Source of the DNA: Candidatus Uhrbacteria bacterium | GTDB lineage: Bacteria; Patescibacteriota; Patescibacteriia; UBA9934 | Assembly (NCBI GenBank): GCA_003518105.1 | Contig: DOZH01000006.1 | Location: 1 to 58,513 of the forward strand | Length of the DNA: 58,513 bases | Direction: 5' to 3' | In this document: positions 8,261 through 15,062 of the stretch, piece after piece | Layout of the letters: the number at the start of each line of letters is the position of its first letter | How positions within the stretch are numbered: the first letter of the stretch is position 1 | Position numbers and translations under genes: made by a program | The notes under the pieces: generated by a model | The model's input: the letters and a program-made list of their open reading frames with translations, nothing else | Database searches by the model: none | What the model was told of the DNA's origin: nothing

Positions 8261-9043
8261 TTATTGTTGAACAGGAACTGCAACGTCCTCACGGGTGACG
8301 AACTCTCGAGCCAAGCGTTCGTAAGCCTTGGCAGCTTTGCTTTCGGGGTCGTAGTGCAGAATGGATTTGCCGAAGCTCGGGGCTTCCGCCAAGCGAATAC
8401 TGCGGGGAATGACGGAACGGAAGATTTTACCTGGGAAGTGTTTGTAGAGTTCCTGCAGGACTTGGTTACTGAGATTGGTGCGGGTGTCGAACATGGTAAT
8501 GACCGCGCCCATGACCTCCAGTTCTGGCTTGAGGTTGGTGCGGATGAGGTTGACGGTGTGCATGAGCTGGCCGATGCCTTCGAGCGCATAGTACTCGGCT
8601 TGGACAGGAATGAGGACGCTGTCGCTGGCCACCAAGCCGTTGATGGTGAGGAGACCGAGGGATGGTGGGTTGTCGATGATAATGTAGTCGTAGTCGTTCC
8701 GGACTTCCAACAAGGCTTTGGCAAGTTTGTGTTCGCGGTTGAATTCGTTGACCAATTCCACGGAACTACCGGCCAGGTTGGCACTGCCGGGCAAGATGGA
8801 GAGGCCGTCGTGGGCGGTGGCGATAATGACGTCTTTAGCTTTTTGGGAACCAGAGATAACTTCGTAGGTACCCATGAGGTCGCTGACGTCGTGACCGAAG
8901 CCACTCGTCGCGTTGCCCTGGGGGTCAAGATCCACTAACAAAACACGTTTGCCGAAACTGGCAAGATAAGCAGATAAATTGATAGATGTGGTGGTTTTGC
9001 CCACCCCACCCTTTTGATTGACGACGGAGACGATATAGGCCAT
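8261..9043 (-). CDS. parA: Chromosome-partitioning ATPase ParA/Soj
   Basis: ParA is a deviant Walker ATPase that positions ParB-bound origins. It has 260 residues from the ATG at 9043, where MAYIVSVVNQKGGVGKTTTSINL begins with the deviant Walker A. The frame extends 14 codons upstream, but those overlap the promoter. DLDPQGNATSGFG, the YIIIDNPPSLGLL switch and VITMFDTRTNLS are family landmarks. It is followed by parB. The -10 TATACT at 9056-9061 lies about 12 bases from the ATG and no Shine-Dalgarno is visible, so the message is probably nearly leaderless. Confidence 0.96.
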   Translation of the reverse strand: MAYIVSVVNQKGGVGKTTTSINLSAYLASFGKRVLLVDLDPQGNATSGFGHDVSDLMGTYEVISGSQKAKDVIIATAHDGLSILPGSANLAGSSVELVNEFNREHKLAKALLEVRNDYDYIIIDNPPSLGLLTINGLVASDSVLIPVQAEYYALEGIGQLMHTVNLIRTNLKPELEVMGAVITMFDTRTNLSNQVLQELYKHFPGKIFRSVIPRSIRLAEAPSFGKSILHYDPESKAAKAYERLAREFVTREDVAVPVQQ

Positions 9044-9055
9044 AAGGATAGGAGG

Positions 9056-9084
9056 AGTATAGCACGGTAGTTGGTGGTGGCTCA
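9056..9084 (-). promoter_or_regulatory. parAB promoter with extended -10
   Basis: On the minus strand TGCTATACT gives an extended -10 (TATACT 9056-9061) with a weak TTGAGC-like -35 eighteen bases upstream. Initiation would fall within a few bases of the parA ATG at 9043. Confidence 0.6.
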
Positions 9085-9130
9085 AACTTCATCGTGACCA
9101 AAAATAGATGCTGTATGGTTAGGTAAATTA

Positions 9131-9159
9131 TTGACAAAAGTGGATATTTATTGTAGCTT
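9131..9159 (+). promoter_or_regulatory. Promoter of the 9177 orphan gene
   Basis: TTGACA (9131-9136), 17 bp, then TAGCTT (9154-9159). The -35 context ATTGACAAAAGTGG closely matches that of the operon promoter at 25762. A GCGGAGG Shine-Dalgarno follows just ahead of the ATG at 9177. Confidence 0.55.
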
Positions 9160-9176
9160 TTTTTGCGGAGGTTCGA

Positions 9177-9545
9177 ATGACCGACGAAGAACATCGTGAA
9201 ATCGTAAAGTGTGCCGCAACCGCTGCATTCCATATCGCCAGAGGAGACATCGCCCTGAAGTTGGTGGCTCCCCTGCTCGGAAGGACGGTGGAGACAAACG
9301 AAGATCCTGGAATGGTGGGTCACCGAGTAGCCCACCGAGTACTGTGTCGAGGTGTATCTCGAGAGTTCGTAAACCAATACCTGGCGATTGCCCTGGCAGG
9401 TACGTGTGCACAACGCATGGGTGCCAGCCAAGAGTTCGTCGGCCGATTCCTGACGTTGCTTGACGAACTGCGTCCCGAACACACTAGTCTGGCTGAAAAG
9501 CTCAAGCAGATGCTCGGTGAGATCGAGACTTCCCCCGCTACGTAG
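9177..9545 (+). CDS. Small orphan protein, 122 aa
   Basis: I do not recognise this protein. It is predicted to be soluble and helical, with no signal peptide or membrane segment, and contains the stretch EFVNQYLAIALAGTCAQRMGASQEFVGRF. A clear GGAGG Shine-Dalgarno lies seven bases before the ATG, and a promoter and a strong terminator flank the gene, so it is a complete single-gene unit. Its GC-rich third positions differ from the adjacent NYN gene. It belongs by architecture, not by sequence, to the set of orphan genes at 10511, 20549, 25865-28355, 51936 and 57702. Its terminator sequence is nearly identical to that of the 10511 gene. Confidence 0.75.
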   Translation: MTDEEHREIVKCAATAAFHIARGDIALKLVAPLLGRTVETNEDPGMVGHRVAHRVLCRGVSREFVNQYLAIALAGTCAQRMGASQEFVGRFLTLLDELRPEHTSLAEKLKQMLGEIETSPAT

Positions 9546-9557
9546 AACTCGACCCTG

Positions 9558-9617
9558 TGCTACGCGACAAATCCCCCTGGGGACGCCGTCGTTCTCAGTG
9601 CGGGGTTTGTTGTTTTT
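9558..9617 (+). terminator. Conserved terminator element, copy 1
   Basis: ACAAATCCCC (9567-9576) pairs with GGGGTTTGT (9602-9610), followed by TGTTTTT. About 60 nt including the loop are roughly 90% identical to 10985-11043, although the two upstream genes are unrelated by eye. Confidence 0.85.
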
Positions 9618-9622
9618 AGGTA

Positions 9623-10267
9623 TTAAGACAAAATGAACTTCCGTAAATCGCTCTCAATTAATACTCGTTGCCTGTCGCTGCGACCGATAAGAGCTTGCGT
9701 CGGACGGACGCTTTGACCACCACCAGTTTTGTCTTCTATGGAAAATCCTATATACTCAACCTTTTTCTTTAAGCGAAAACGGATCCAATCAATCATCGGT
9801 ACTAAATCAGTGTCTGAACTAACCAGGATAGCTAAATCGAACTTATCATCGACGGCACCAGCCATAATATCTGTAGCGATTTTTACATCAATGCCCTTTT
9901 CACGAAAGGTGTGAATGACTATCTCATGAATCCCTTGTCGCTTAATGTGTTGATAATTTTCTATGCGAGCGTCAATCTTAACTTTTTCTGTTCTTTCTCG
10001 TAGTTTACTGGTTTTGATCTGCCACAACGTCTTTTTTAAAGTATTAAATAGCTTAGTCTGTAATGACATAAGATATTTACTGCGAAGGTCACCCTCCTTC
10101 TCACGAACAGTGCCAACATAATAGCGTTTGCCATTTTCAGAAATGGTTCGCTCATCGGCTAGAAAGTTAGCAAAAGCGTCAAAATCAAAATTGTTCTCTG
10201 TGATGCCTAAGGGCTTTAAGGCGAGGAAATGGAAGTTGCCGCCGTCAATATAAATTTGAACTCTCAT
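9623..10267 (-). CDS. NYN-domain (PIN-like) putative ribonuclease
   Basis: NYN proteins are PIN-fold, metal-dependent RNases of the LabA/DUF88 group. The protein has 214 residues. The acidic active-site motifs are visible: YIDGGNFHF at the N-terminus, KGIDVKIATDIMAG in the middle and LVSSDTDLVPMIDWI later. The C-terminal ~40 residues, including GGGQSVRPTQALIGRSDRQRV, fit a basic RNA-contacting tail. It is AT-richer than its flanks and converges on the orphan gene at 9177. A second NYN gene is at 19129. The substrate is unknown. Confidence 0.85.
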   Translation of the reverse strand: MRVQIYIDGGNFHFLALKPLGITENNFDFDAFANFLADERTISENGKRYYVGTVREKEGDLRSKYLMSLQTKLFNTLKKTLWQIKTSKLRERTEKVKIDARIENYQHIKRQGIHEIVIHTFREKGIDVKIATDIMAGAVDDKFDLAILVSSDTDLVPMIDWIRFRLKKKVEYIGFSIEDKTGGGQSVRPTQALIGRSDRQRVLIESDLRKFILS

Positions 10268-10437
10268 GGACCATTTTTACTAAGTGAATTTACCATAAAA
10301 AGAAAAGTCCTGCACACTCCCCCGAAGGGCAGGCACAGGTGACTTTCTTATATAATAAACTGATAAATGGAGCCGTGTCAAGCGGCTAGTCCTGAGTTCA
10401 AACTTGGCTGGTGTTAGGTTTGGACTGGTTGATGAGG
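10268..10437. other. Non-coding spacer with weak hairpins
   Basis: No gene is visible between the NYN start and the promoter at 10438. The spacer holds a short CCTGC...GCAGG inverted repeat around 10311-10333, an AT-rich TATATAATAAA stretch near 10350, and an AGTCC/GGACT pair around 10389-10426. None of these amounts to a recognisable RNA. Confidence 0.4.
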
Positions 10438-10466
10438 TTGACTTTTTGAGGTTTTACGGCTAGTAT
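10438..10466 (+). promoter_or_regulatory. Promoter of the 10511 orphan gene
   Basis: TTGACT (10438-10443), 17 bp, then TAGTAT (10461-10466). The 5' leader contains a GGCGG...CCGCC hairpin around 10468-10488 before the Shine-Dalgarno. Confidence 0.6.
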
Positions 10467-10510
10467 GGCGGGTCGCTGGCAACCGCCGCGATGCAACCAC
10501 AGGAGTCTAC

Positions 10511-10948
10511 ATGTCTGATTTGAAGACGCCGAAGCAATACCTCGAAGAACTGATCGCTGCCATCGCCGAGTGGCAGCACAGATCCATGACGGAAGCGAAG
10601 TTCGCCAGCCAGAACAATCTGCGACAACAGTTTGTCTTCGCCCTCAGGGACGGCGAGTGTCAAGTTGCTAGGTGTGACGGCGAGAAAGTGTTCGCCAAGC
10701 AAGACAGACGCTACCAGAAGATCGACTATCTGTGTCGGCGGCACGGCATTCTCGGCTTCTTGCAGGCCGCCGAAGACCAACAGCGAGCCGATCCACGCAA
10801 CGCGCCGGAACCGGTGAAGGTCAACCGTGTATACCTGCATAGTGCGATGAAACAGTTCCAGCAAGCTCTCGAGCTCAGTGGCGCGGCCAAAGATCCGCAA
10901 GTCGAGGATCTACACAACCAACTCATGATGCGCCTGCTCGCGCTCTAG
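10511..10948 (+). CDS. Small orphan protein, 145 aa
   Basis: I do not recognise this protein. It is soluble, charged and probably all-helical, with a Gln-rich C-terminal half (MKQFQQALELSGAAKDPQVEDLHNQLM). An ACAGGAGTCTAC Shine-Dalgarno context precedes the ATG and is almost the same as that of the 27636 gene (ACAGGAGTCCAC), which supports the start. The gene is bracketed by its own promoter and by a terminator nearly identical to the one after the 9177 gene. Codon use is GC-rich. There is one short cysteine cluster (GECQVARCDG) but no clear zinc site. Confidence 0.75.
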   Translation: MSDLKTPKQYLEELIAAIAEWQHRSMTEAKFASQNNLRQQFVFALRDGECQVARCDGEKVFAKQDRRYQKIDYLCRRHGILGFLQAAEDQQRADPRNAPEPVKVNRVYLHSAMKQFQQALELSGAAKDPQVEDLHNQLMMRLLAL

Positions 10949-10984
10949 TGAAAATCGGAACTCACCGCCACCTACTCGGCCCCG

Positions 10985-11043
10985 TGCTGAGCGACAAACT
11001 CCCCTGGGGACGCTGTCGTTCTCAGTGCGGGGTTTGTTGTTTT
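10985..11043 (+). terminator. Conserved terminator element, copy 2
   Basis: ACAAACTCCCC pairs with GGGGTTTGT, followed by TGTTTT. The loop sequence is also conserved with copy 1 at 9558-9617, including CTGGGGACG and GTTCTCAGTGCG. Confidence 0.85.
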
Positions 11044-11074
11044 AATTGGTGCAATATTGGGAATCGACCGCGCA

Positions 11075-12025
11075 TCAACGGCGACTTGGCCCTGATGGAC
11101 GAAACTCGCTTTCGATTTCACGCCGCTTCCCTTCTGCTATTTCAGCCCTGAGCTCCTTGAGTTTCTCGTCCCATATTTCGCGTCCATACTCATAAATACC
11201 AGACTCGCCGAGTGCGTTTCCGTATTCTTCCCCTGTAATACCGATATCACTATATAAATTCGTCCCGCCTGACTTAAACTCTTGCGCTACTCGGGCATTA
11301 ATCCAGCCTTCTTTATCCTGCGCCAGCGGTTCCGCAAGCGCGGATTGCAAAACATACTCTTTTTGCTCATCAAGAGCATCGCTGTGTAAGGTTTCTAGCG
11401 CGCTATCCATTCTGCCGATTGCAATTTCTATTTTGGACATCTCATCATCAGCAAAGGTGAAATATGCTGACATGAGATACGAAAAATCGCGTTCTTCAGC
11501 GTATGTATCGAAAGCTGCTTTATTATTCTCTTGCGTATATTCCGGTCCACGAACAAAGGCCCGAACTTTTCCGTCATGTGCACCAAATGGGTGTGCACCT
11601 TCATGCATTATTACTTCCATTGGCCAGCCTCCGTCTGCGCGGATGGCAATATAAGATGGTTGAAAAATTGCTGGATGATAGATTCCTCCGAGTTTCGACC
11701 CATCGGTTCCCGCGAATTTCCAGCCATCATCAGGATCAAGCGCAAAAATGTTTCCTTCACTCTTTTTTTGTAAGACTAAATCAAAGGTTGCTTGTACATC
11801 GGCGACAAAATGATCTGCTCCTTTCTTGTTTCCGCCAAAGGCAAATTTTTCGTCTGCTGATTTTCCAAGACTCTCTACAAAAGGAAGGGATGCTTCAATC
11901 TGGCTCAAACGATCATCGAACACAATTTCTTCTGCTTCTGTTAGGTCGCGAATTGGGATGCCCTGGCAGGCGGCGGAACAAAGAGCCATACCTACCGCTA
12001 ATGCTTGATGGGAATGTGTAGTCAT
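11075..12025 (-). CDS. Putative secreted HExxH lipoprotein
   Basis: I do not recognise the family. From the ATG at 12025 the 316-residue protein has a short hydrophobic N-terminus ending in ALCSAACQG, a lipobox-like site, so it is probably an exported lipoprotein. Near residue 145, VIMHEGAHPFGAHDG contains HEGAH, the HExxH zinc-protease signature, with a further His and Asp downstream. The region before it reads FQPSYIAIRADGGWPMEV. The C-terminus is charged. The extended -10 TGCTACACT lies about ten bases before the ATG. A zinc peptidase role is an inference from one motif. Confidence 0.7.
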   Translation of the reverse strand: MTTHSHQALAVGMALCSAACQGIPIRDLTEAEEIVFDDRLSQIEASLPFVESLGKSADEKFAFGGNKKGADHFVADVQATFDLVLQKKSEGNIFALDPDDGWKFAGTDGSKLGGIYHPAIFQPSYIAIRADGGWPMEVIMHEGAHPFGAHDGKVRAFVRGPEYTQENNKAAFDTYAEERDFSYLMSAYFTFADDEMSKIEIAIGRMDSALETLHSDALDEQKEYVLQSALAEPLAQDKEGWINARVAQEFKSGGTNLYSDIGITGEEYGNALGESGIYEYGREIWDEKLKELRAEIAEGKRREIESEFRPSGPSRR

Positions 12026-12082
12026 AATACACACCAGTGTAGCAGACCTCGGGTGGCATTAGTAGGGATTTGTAACTACACT

Positions 12083-12105
12083 AAAAAAACAGCCCGGAGG
12101 CTGTT
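12083..12105 (-). terminator. tRNA-Met terminator
   Basis: On the minus strand AACAGCC pairs with GGCTGTT around a four-base loop and is followed by a run of T (12083-12087). It lies just after the tRNA 3' end. Confidence 0.8.
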
Positions 12106-12109
12106 CTTT

Positions 12110-12186
12110 TGGTAGCTGGGGCGGGAATCGAACCCGCGACCTAAGGCTTATGAGTCCTTCGCTCTAACCGACTGAGCTACCCAGCT
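12110..12186 (-). tRNA. tRNA-Met (CAT)
   Basis: A full cloverleaf is present: acceptor AGCTGGG/CCCAGCT, D arm GCTCAGTCGGTTAGAGC, anticodon arm AAGGA-CTCATAA with CAT anticodon, T arm GCGGGTTCGATTCCCGC and an encoded CCA. With an initiator tRNA nearby, this is elongator Met. An Ile tRNA with a lysidine-modified CAT anticodon cannot be excluded by eye. Confidence 0.93.
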
Positions 12187-12193
12187 ATGCTAT

Positions 12194-12312
12194 GACTTCC
12201 TGAATTGGCCTATTTTGGGCTTGTTGCTACGCCGACTTTTTAACTCACGGCTCTAGTGAGTCTCAAAAGCTCGGCTTGCTCCGCACCCAAACTAGTCTCA
12301 ATTCAGAAAGTC
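12194..12312. other. Nested hairpin between divergent tRNA genes
   Basis: Outer arms 12194-12207 and 12299-12312 pair in 13 of 14 positions (GACTTCCTGAATTG with CAATTCAGAAAGTC). Inside them TTTGGG 12214-12219 pairs with CCCAAA 12286-12291, GCCGA..TTTT with AAAA..TCGGC (12231-12240/12265-12275), and ACTCAC with GTGAGT (12243-12248/12256-12261). The ~119-nt rod is similar in size to the elements at 1745-2004 and 3307-3444. The segment CCTGAATTGGCC recurs in the leader at 25830. Confidence 0.75.
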
Positions 12313-12431
12313 CTAGCTGATAATCGTTAACGATTGCGGCGGTACTATAGCAAGAGCTAGGCTTTTTGACAAGGCTAGGGGTTGCCTAAATCGCCCCAGT
12401 TTGTTACTATTTTCCCGCGTTGAACTATCCG

Positions 12432-12517
12432 GCCGCGGTGGCGGAATGGTATACGCGACGGACTCAAAATCCGTTTCCCGTAAGGGATTGAGGGTTCGAG
12501 TCCCTCCCGCGGCACCA
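12432..12517 (+). tRNA. tRNA-Leu (CAA)
   Basis: Acceptor GCCGCGG pairs with CCGCGGC. The anticodon loop CTCAAAA gives CAA. A long variable arm (TTTCCCGTAAGGGA) marks a class II tRNA, and CCA is encoded. The length is 86 nt. Confidence 0.95.
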
Positions 12518-12520
12518 ATA

Positions 12521-12548
12521 ATCTCTAGCTCAGCTAGGGATTTTTGTT
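12521..12548 (+). terminator. tRNA-Leu terminator
   Basis: CTCTAGCT pairs with AGCTAGGG around a minimal loop and is followed by ATTTTTGTTT. Confidence 0.75.
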
Positions 12549-12581
12549 TGACCAATTTCTCTAAATACGCTATTATCCCGC

Positions 12582-12658
12582 TGCAGGGTAGAGCAGCCCG
12601 GCAGCTCGTCGGGCTCATAACCCGAAGGTCGTCGGTTCAAATCCGACCCCTGCAACCA
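12582..12658 (+). tRNA. Initiator tRNA-fMet (CAT)
   Basis: The body GAGCAGCCCGGCAGCTCGTC with the three-GC anticodon stem TCGGG-CTCATAA-CCCGA is the initiator signature, and CCA is encoded. Counting back from the invariant U8 puts U at position 1 opposite A72, so the usual C1-A72 mismatch appears replaced by a weak U-A pair. Confidence 0.93.
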
Positions 12659-12662
12659 AAAG

Positions 12663-12690
12663 TCCCCCGCCTAGGCGGAGGATTTTTGTT
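12663..12690 (+). terminator. tRNA-fMet terminator
   Basis: CCCCGCC and GGCGGAG form a compact stem followed by ATTTTTGTTT. Confidence 0.75.
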
Positions 12691-12701
12691 TATGCTATAA
12701 T
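12691..12701 (+). promoter_or_regulatory. Extended -10 for the 12710 gene pair
   Basis: TATGCTATAAT contains a TGn extended -10 with perfect TATAAT (12696-12701). The next ATG is eight bases downstream at 12710, which fits leaderless initiation. Confidence 0.6.
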
Positions 12702-12709
12702 TTAAGCAA

Positions 12710-12919
12710 ATGGTTGCGGTCCTCCTCGAAAGAGGTAAAAACGGTAATATGGTAAAAAAGATTAGAAATACAAAGAGTGATGCTTTGATAAGAACAATTG
12801 AGAGAGATTTAGGTTATCGACCTCGCTACAAGAATGACGCCGATTTGCATGCCAGTCTTATAAAAAGTGGCTTGCCGTCGCTATCAAAACTACTGAAAAT
12901 GATCAGGTTGGAAGCTTAG
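12710..12919 (+). CDS. Small hypothetical protein, 69 aa
   Basis: I do not recognise this protein. It is basic and short (RNTKSDALIRTIERDLGYRPRY then PSLSKLLKMIRLEA), with a predicted helical C-terminus. Two starts are possible: the ATG at 12710, positioned for leaderless translation directly after TATAAT, and the ATG at 12749, which would give 56 residues. The next gene starts four bases after its stop, so the two form an operon. It is AT-rich and sits directly behind a tRNA cluster, a common place for acquired cassettes. A toxin-antitoxin role is possible but not shown. Confidence 0.6.
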   Translation: MVAVLLERGKNGNMVKKIRNTKSDALIRTIERDLGYRPRYKNDADLHASLIKSGLPSLSKLLKMIRLEA

Positions 12920-12923
12920 ACTC

Positions 12924-13463
12924 ATGGGAATACTTGATTTTGTTACTGATGATAAGCTCCGTAAAACTCTAGAAATTTCTCTGGAGTATATTTTTAGACT
13001 ACATAATCGATCAGTCGACGAGACAGAGAGTAGCTTTTATAAAGAGGAAACTTGTCGAGTGATCATTCTATACGTAATTTCTTTCATCGAAGCTATTCTG
13101 CTTTTCATTTATCGGACTAGAGGCGATAAAATGGAGAGATTTGAATACAAGTATATTCAGCACTTACCTAGCGAATACAAACATAAAGGAAGAATTAATC
13201 ACCCAGTAGTGATTGCTGTACAGGAAAAAATTGAGAGAAAAGATTACGAGATTGGTCTCAATGATCTGGTAAAATTCTTTGAAAACAAAAAGCTTTTACT
13301 CAGCGAAACGGCCACGAATATACTGTCATTGAACGATGTGAGAAATACTTTTCATTTTAGTAAGGCGCGCAATCAGGTTTGTGATATTGAGCGAGTGGAA
13401 GAAGCCTTGTCGTTGCTGGTTTATATTATTGATAAGGCACCACGAGCTCTGCGAAAAAATTAG
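12924..13463 (+). CDS. Hypothetical protein, 179 aa
   Basis: I do not recognise the family. The protein is helical, with a hydrophobic stretch VIILYVISFIEAILLFIY near residues 50-67 that could be a membrane or buried helix. LNDVRNTFHFSKARNQV near residue 135 recalls HEPN-type proteins, but the R-to-H spacing (Rx3H) is shorter than the usual HEPN motif, so I do not assign that fold. It is AT-rich and follows the 12710 gene by four bases. Its stop overlaps the convergent gene at 13460 by four bases. Confidence 0.65.
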   Translation: MGILDFVTDDKLRKTLEISLEYIFRLHNRSVDETESSFYKEETCRVIILYVISFIEAILLFIYRTRGDKMERFEYKYIQHLPSEYKHKGRINHPVVIAVQEKIERKDYEIGLNDLVKFFENKKLLLSETATNILSLNDVRNTFHFSKARNQVCDIERVEEALSLLVYIIDKAPRALRKN

Positions 13464-13951
13464 AACCAGGCGTTGGCGCCGGCTGTGATGAGGGTGACTA
13501 AACCGCCAGCCACGAGAGTGCCGAGGCCGATGGCGACGAAGGTTGTGCGGAACGGGATTTTGAGGGCGACAGCGACGAGGGCGGAAGACCAGAGGCCGGC
13601 AAGCGGCAGAGGAATGCTGGCAAGGAGGAAGAGAGCGATGGCACCGTAGCGTTCGTACTGTTTTTTAAGTTTGTGTTCACCGTGGACGAGGAGGCGGTCG
13701 ATGGGGGCAACAAGCTTGGGGAGGTGCTTGGCACAAAAGTCGCGCAACGCCTTGAGACCGAAGAAGATGGGAAAGAATGGGATCATGGTACCGAGCACGG
13801 CCAAGCCGTAAGCGTCCATCGGGCTAATGTTCCAGGAATGGATGGCGAGCGGAATAGTTAAGCGGAGCTCAGTCAGCGGGAGGCCGGAGAGCAACATGGT
13901 GGCTAGCCAATGTGGCCAAGAGTCAAAGAAGTTGATGATGAGGTCGACCAT
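13460..13951 (-). CDS. Small multidrug-export-type membrane protein
   Basis: The 163-residue integral membrane protein resembles the Sm_multidrug_ex (COG2426) family. It opens with a hydrophobic segment, then LLSGLPLTELRLTIPLAI and MIPFFPIFFGLKALRDF. HGEHKLKKQYERYGAIALFLLASIPLPLAGLWSSALVAVAL is the conserved core, with ~4 predicted helices in total. Transport function in this family is assigned mainly by annotation and is not well proven. The gene stands alone. Confidence 0.75.
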   Translation of the reverse strand: MVDLIINFFDSWPHWLATMLLSGLPLTELRLTIPLAIHSWNISPMDAYGLAVLGTMIPFFPIFFGLKALRDFCAKHLPKLVAPIDRLLVHGEHKLKKQYERYGAIALFLLASIPLPLAGLWSSALVAVALKIPFRTTFVAIGLGTLVAGGLVTLITAGANAWF

Positions 13952-14013
13952 ATTTATTAATAGATTTGAACAAACATTACAACGAACGACCTGACCCCGT
14001 TATTTATCCCCAG

Positions 14014-14967
14014 TTACCAACTAAAAGTTTTGAAGGCCCAGGCGGCGAGGCCTTTGGCGTCCTTGAAACGGGCGGATTTGGACTCGGCGCCAAGGACGAC
14101 GACGCGCAAGGCATGACCATCGTGCTTGATGAGCGTGGCAAAGCAGTAGCCAGCTTCGGGAATGAAGCCAGTCTTCCCTGCTACCACTTGATAATCTCCG
14201 GTATTGAGGTAACTCGTCAAGAGCTCGTCCGTAGCGTCGATGTCGACCGAGTAACCGCTGGCCTGTGTGACCGAAACCTGACTCTTGGGCATGATTTGTG
14301 CCATGATGGTGTTAGCGGCGGCGGCTGATAAGATTTTAGTGAGGTCGCGGGCAGTGGAGACGTTACCCGCATCCACGCCGCTAACGTCGACGTAGTGAGT
14401 GGAGGTCATGCCGAGTTCTGCGGCTTTTTTGTTCATGGCGGTTAAGAAATCTTCGGGCGATAAGTTTGAGAAACGCGAGAGAGCTTTAGTGGCTGTATTA
14501 TCGGAGCCAACGAGGCTCGCTTTTAAGACGTCGCGCATGGTGACGGCGTCGTCAAAACGGAGGTAGACGCGTCCCCCGCCAACGTAATCGTCGCCGATAA
14601 TGCGCACGCTTTGATTGAGATTGGGGTTGGAGTCTAGGAAGACGAGGACGGTCATGAGCTTGGTAATACTGCCGATAGCACGAACGTCGTCGGGCTGCTC
14701 GGAGTAAAGAATGGCACCGCTCGCGTCGTCGACCACGATGGCGCTGGCGGCGGAGGTGACAATACCGTAAGAATCGAGATCTATTTTAGTAGGTGGGGTG
14801 ATGCGGTCCGCGGCGACAGGCAAAGTAGCGAACCAGGAGGTGGCGAAATTTATGGGCGCTGGACCAGTAGAATCTGTGGCCTGCCAAGCTAAAACTGACC
14901 CGTCAACGGGAAAGAGTTGTACGAGGCTCGAGGCTAGTAGAAGTTGAGCGATGATGTTGGGGATCAT
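14014..14967 (-). CDS. D-alanyl-D-alanine carboxypeptidase (peptidase S11)
   Basis: S11 carboxypeptidases trim the terminal D-Ala of peptidoglycan stem peptides outside the membrane. The 317-residue protein starts with a hydrophobic signal (IIAQLLLASSLVQLF). The three penicillin-binding motifs are all visible: SxxK in GSITKLMTVLV near residue 103, SDN in LVGSDNTATKAL near residue 153, and KTG in VVAGKTGFIPEAGYCF near residue 277. The DacB-like C-terminal domain is absent, so it is short. The -10-like TAAACT lies a few bases before the ATG. Confidence 0.92.
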   Translation of the reverse strand: MIPNIIAQLLLASSLVQLFPVDGSVLAWQATDSTGPAPINFATSWFATLPVAADRITPPTKIDLDSYGIVTSAASAIVVDDASGAILYSEQPDDVRAIGSITKLMTVLVFLDSNPNLNQSVRIIGDDYVGGGRVYLRFDDAVTMRDVLKASLVGSDNTATKALSRFSNLSPEDFLTAMNKKAAELGMTSTHYVDVSGVDAGNVSTARDLTKILSAAAANTIMAQIMPKSQVSVTQASGYSVDIDATDELLTSYLNTGDYQVVAGKTGFIPEAGYCFATLIKHDGHALRVVVLGAESKSARFKDAKGLAAWAFKTFSW

Positions 14968-14982
14968 ATGTAGAGTTTACGA

Positions 14983-15062
14983 GTTGGTAGTTAGTAGTTT
15001 GTAGTTGGTAGCTTCCGTAATCAGTGAGCCAACTACCGACTACCTACTACAAACTACCAACT
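14983..15062. repeat. Two inverted blocks of heptad repeats
   Basis: 14983-15011 is GTTGGTA/GTTAGTA/GTTTGTA/GTTGGTA, and 15029-15062 is the complementary family CAACTAC/CGACTAC/CTACTAC/AAACTAC. The two blocks face each other across ~17 nt and can form a long hairpin. The scpB stop codon lies within the second block. Confidence 0.8.

Noticed and set aside
7331..9130. parS site or replication origin near parAB
   Set aside because: No TGTTTCACGTGAAACA-like palindrome and no cluster of DnaA boxes is visible. A lone TTATCCACA near 16342 is not enough.
12924..13463. HEPN-domain assignment from RNTFH
   Set aside because: The Arg-His spacing is Rx3H, shorter than the usual HEPN Rx4-6H, and no other HEPN landmark is visible.
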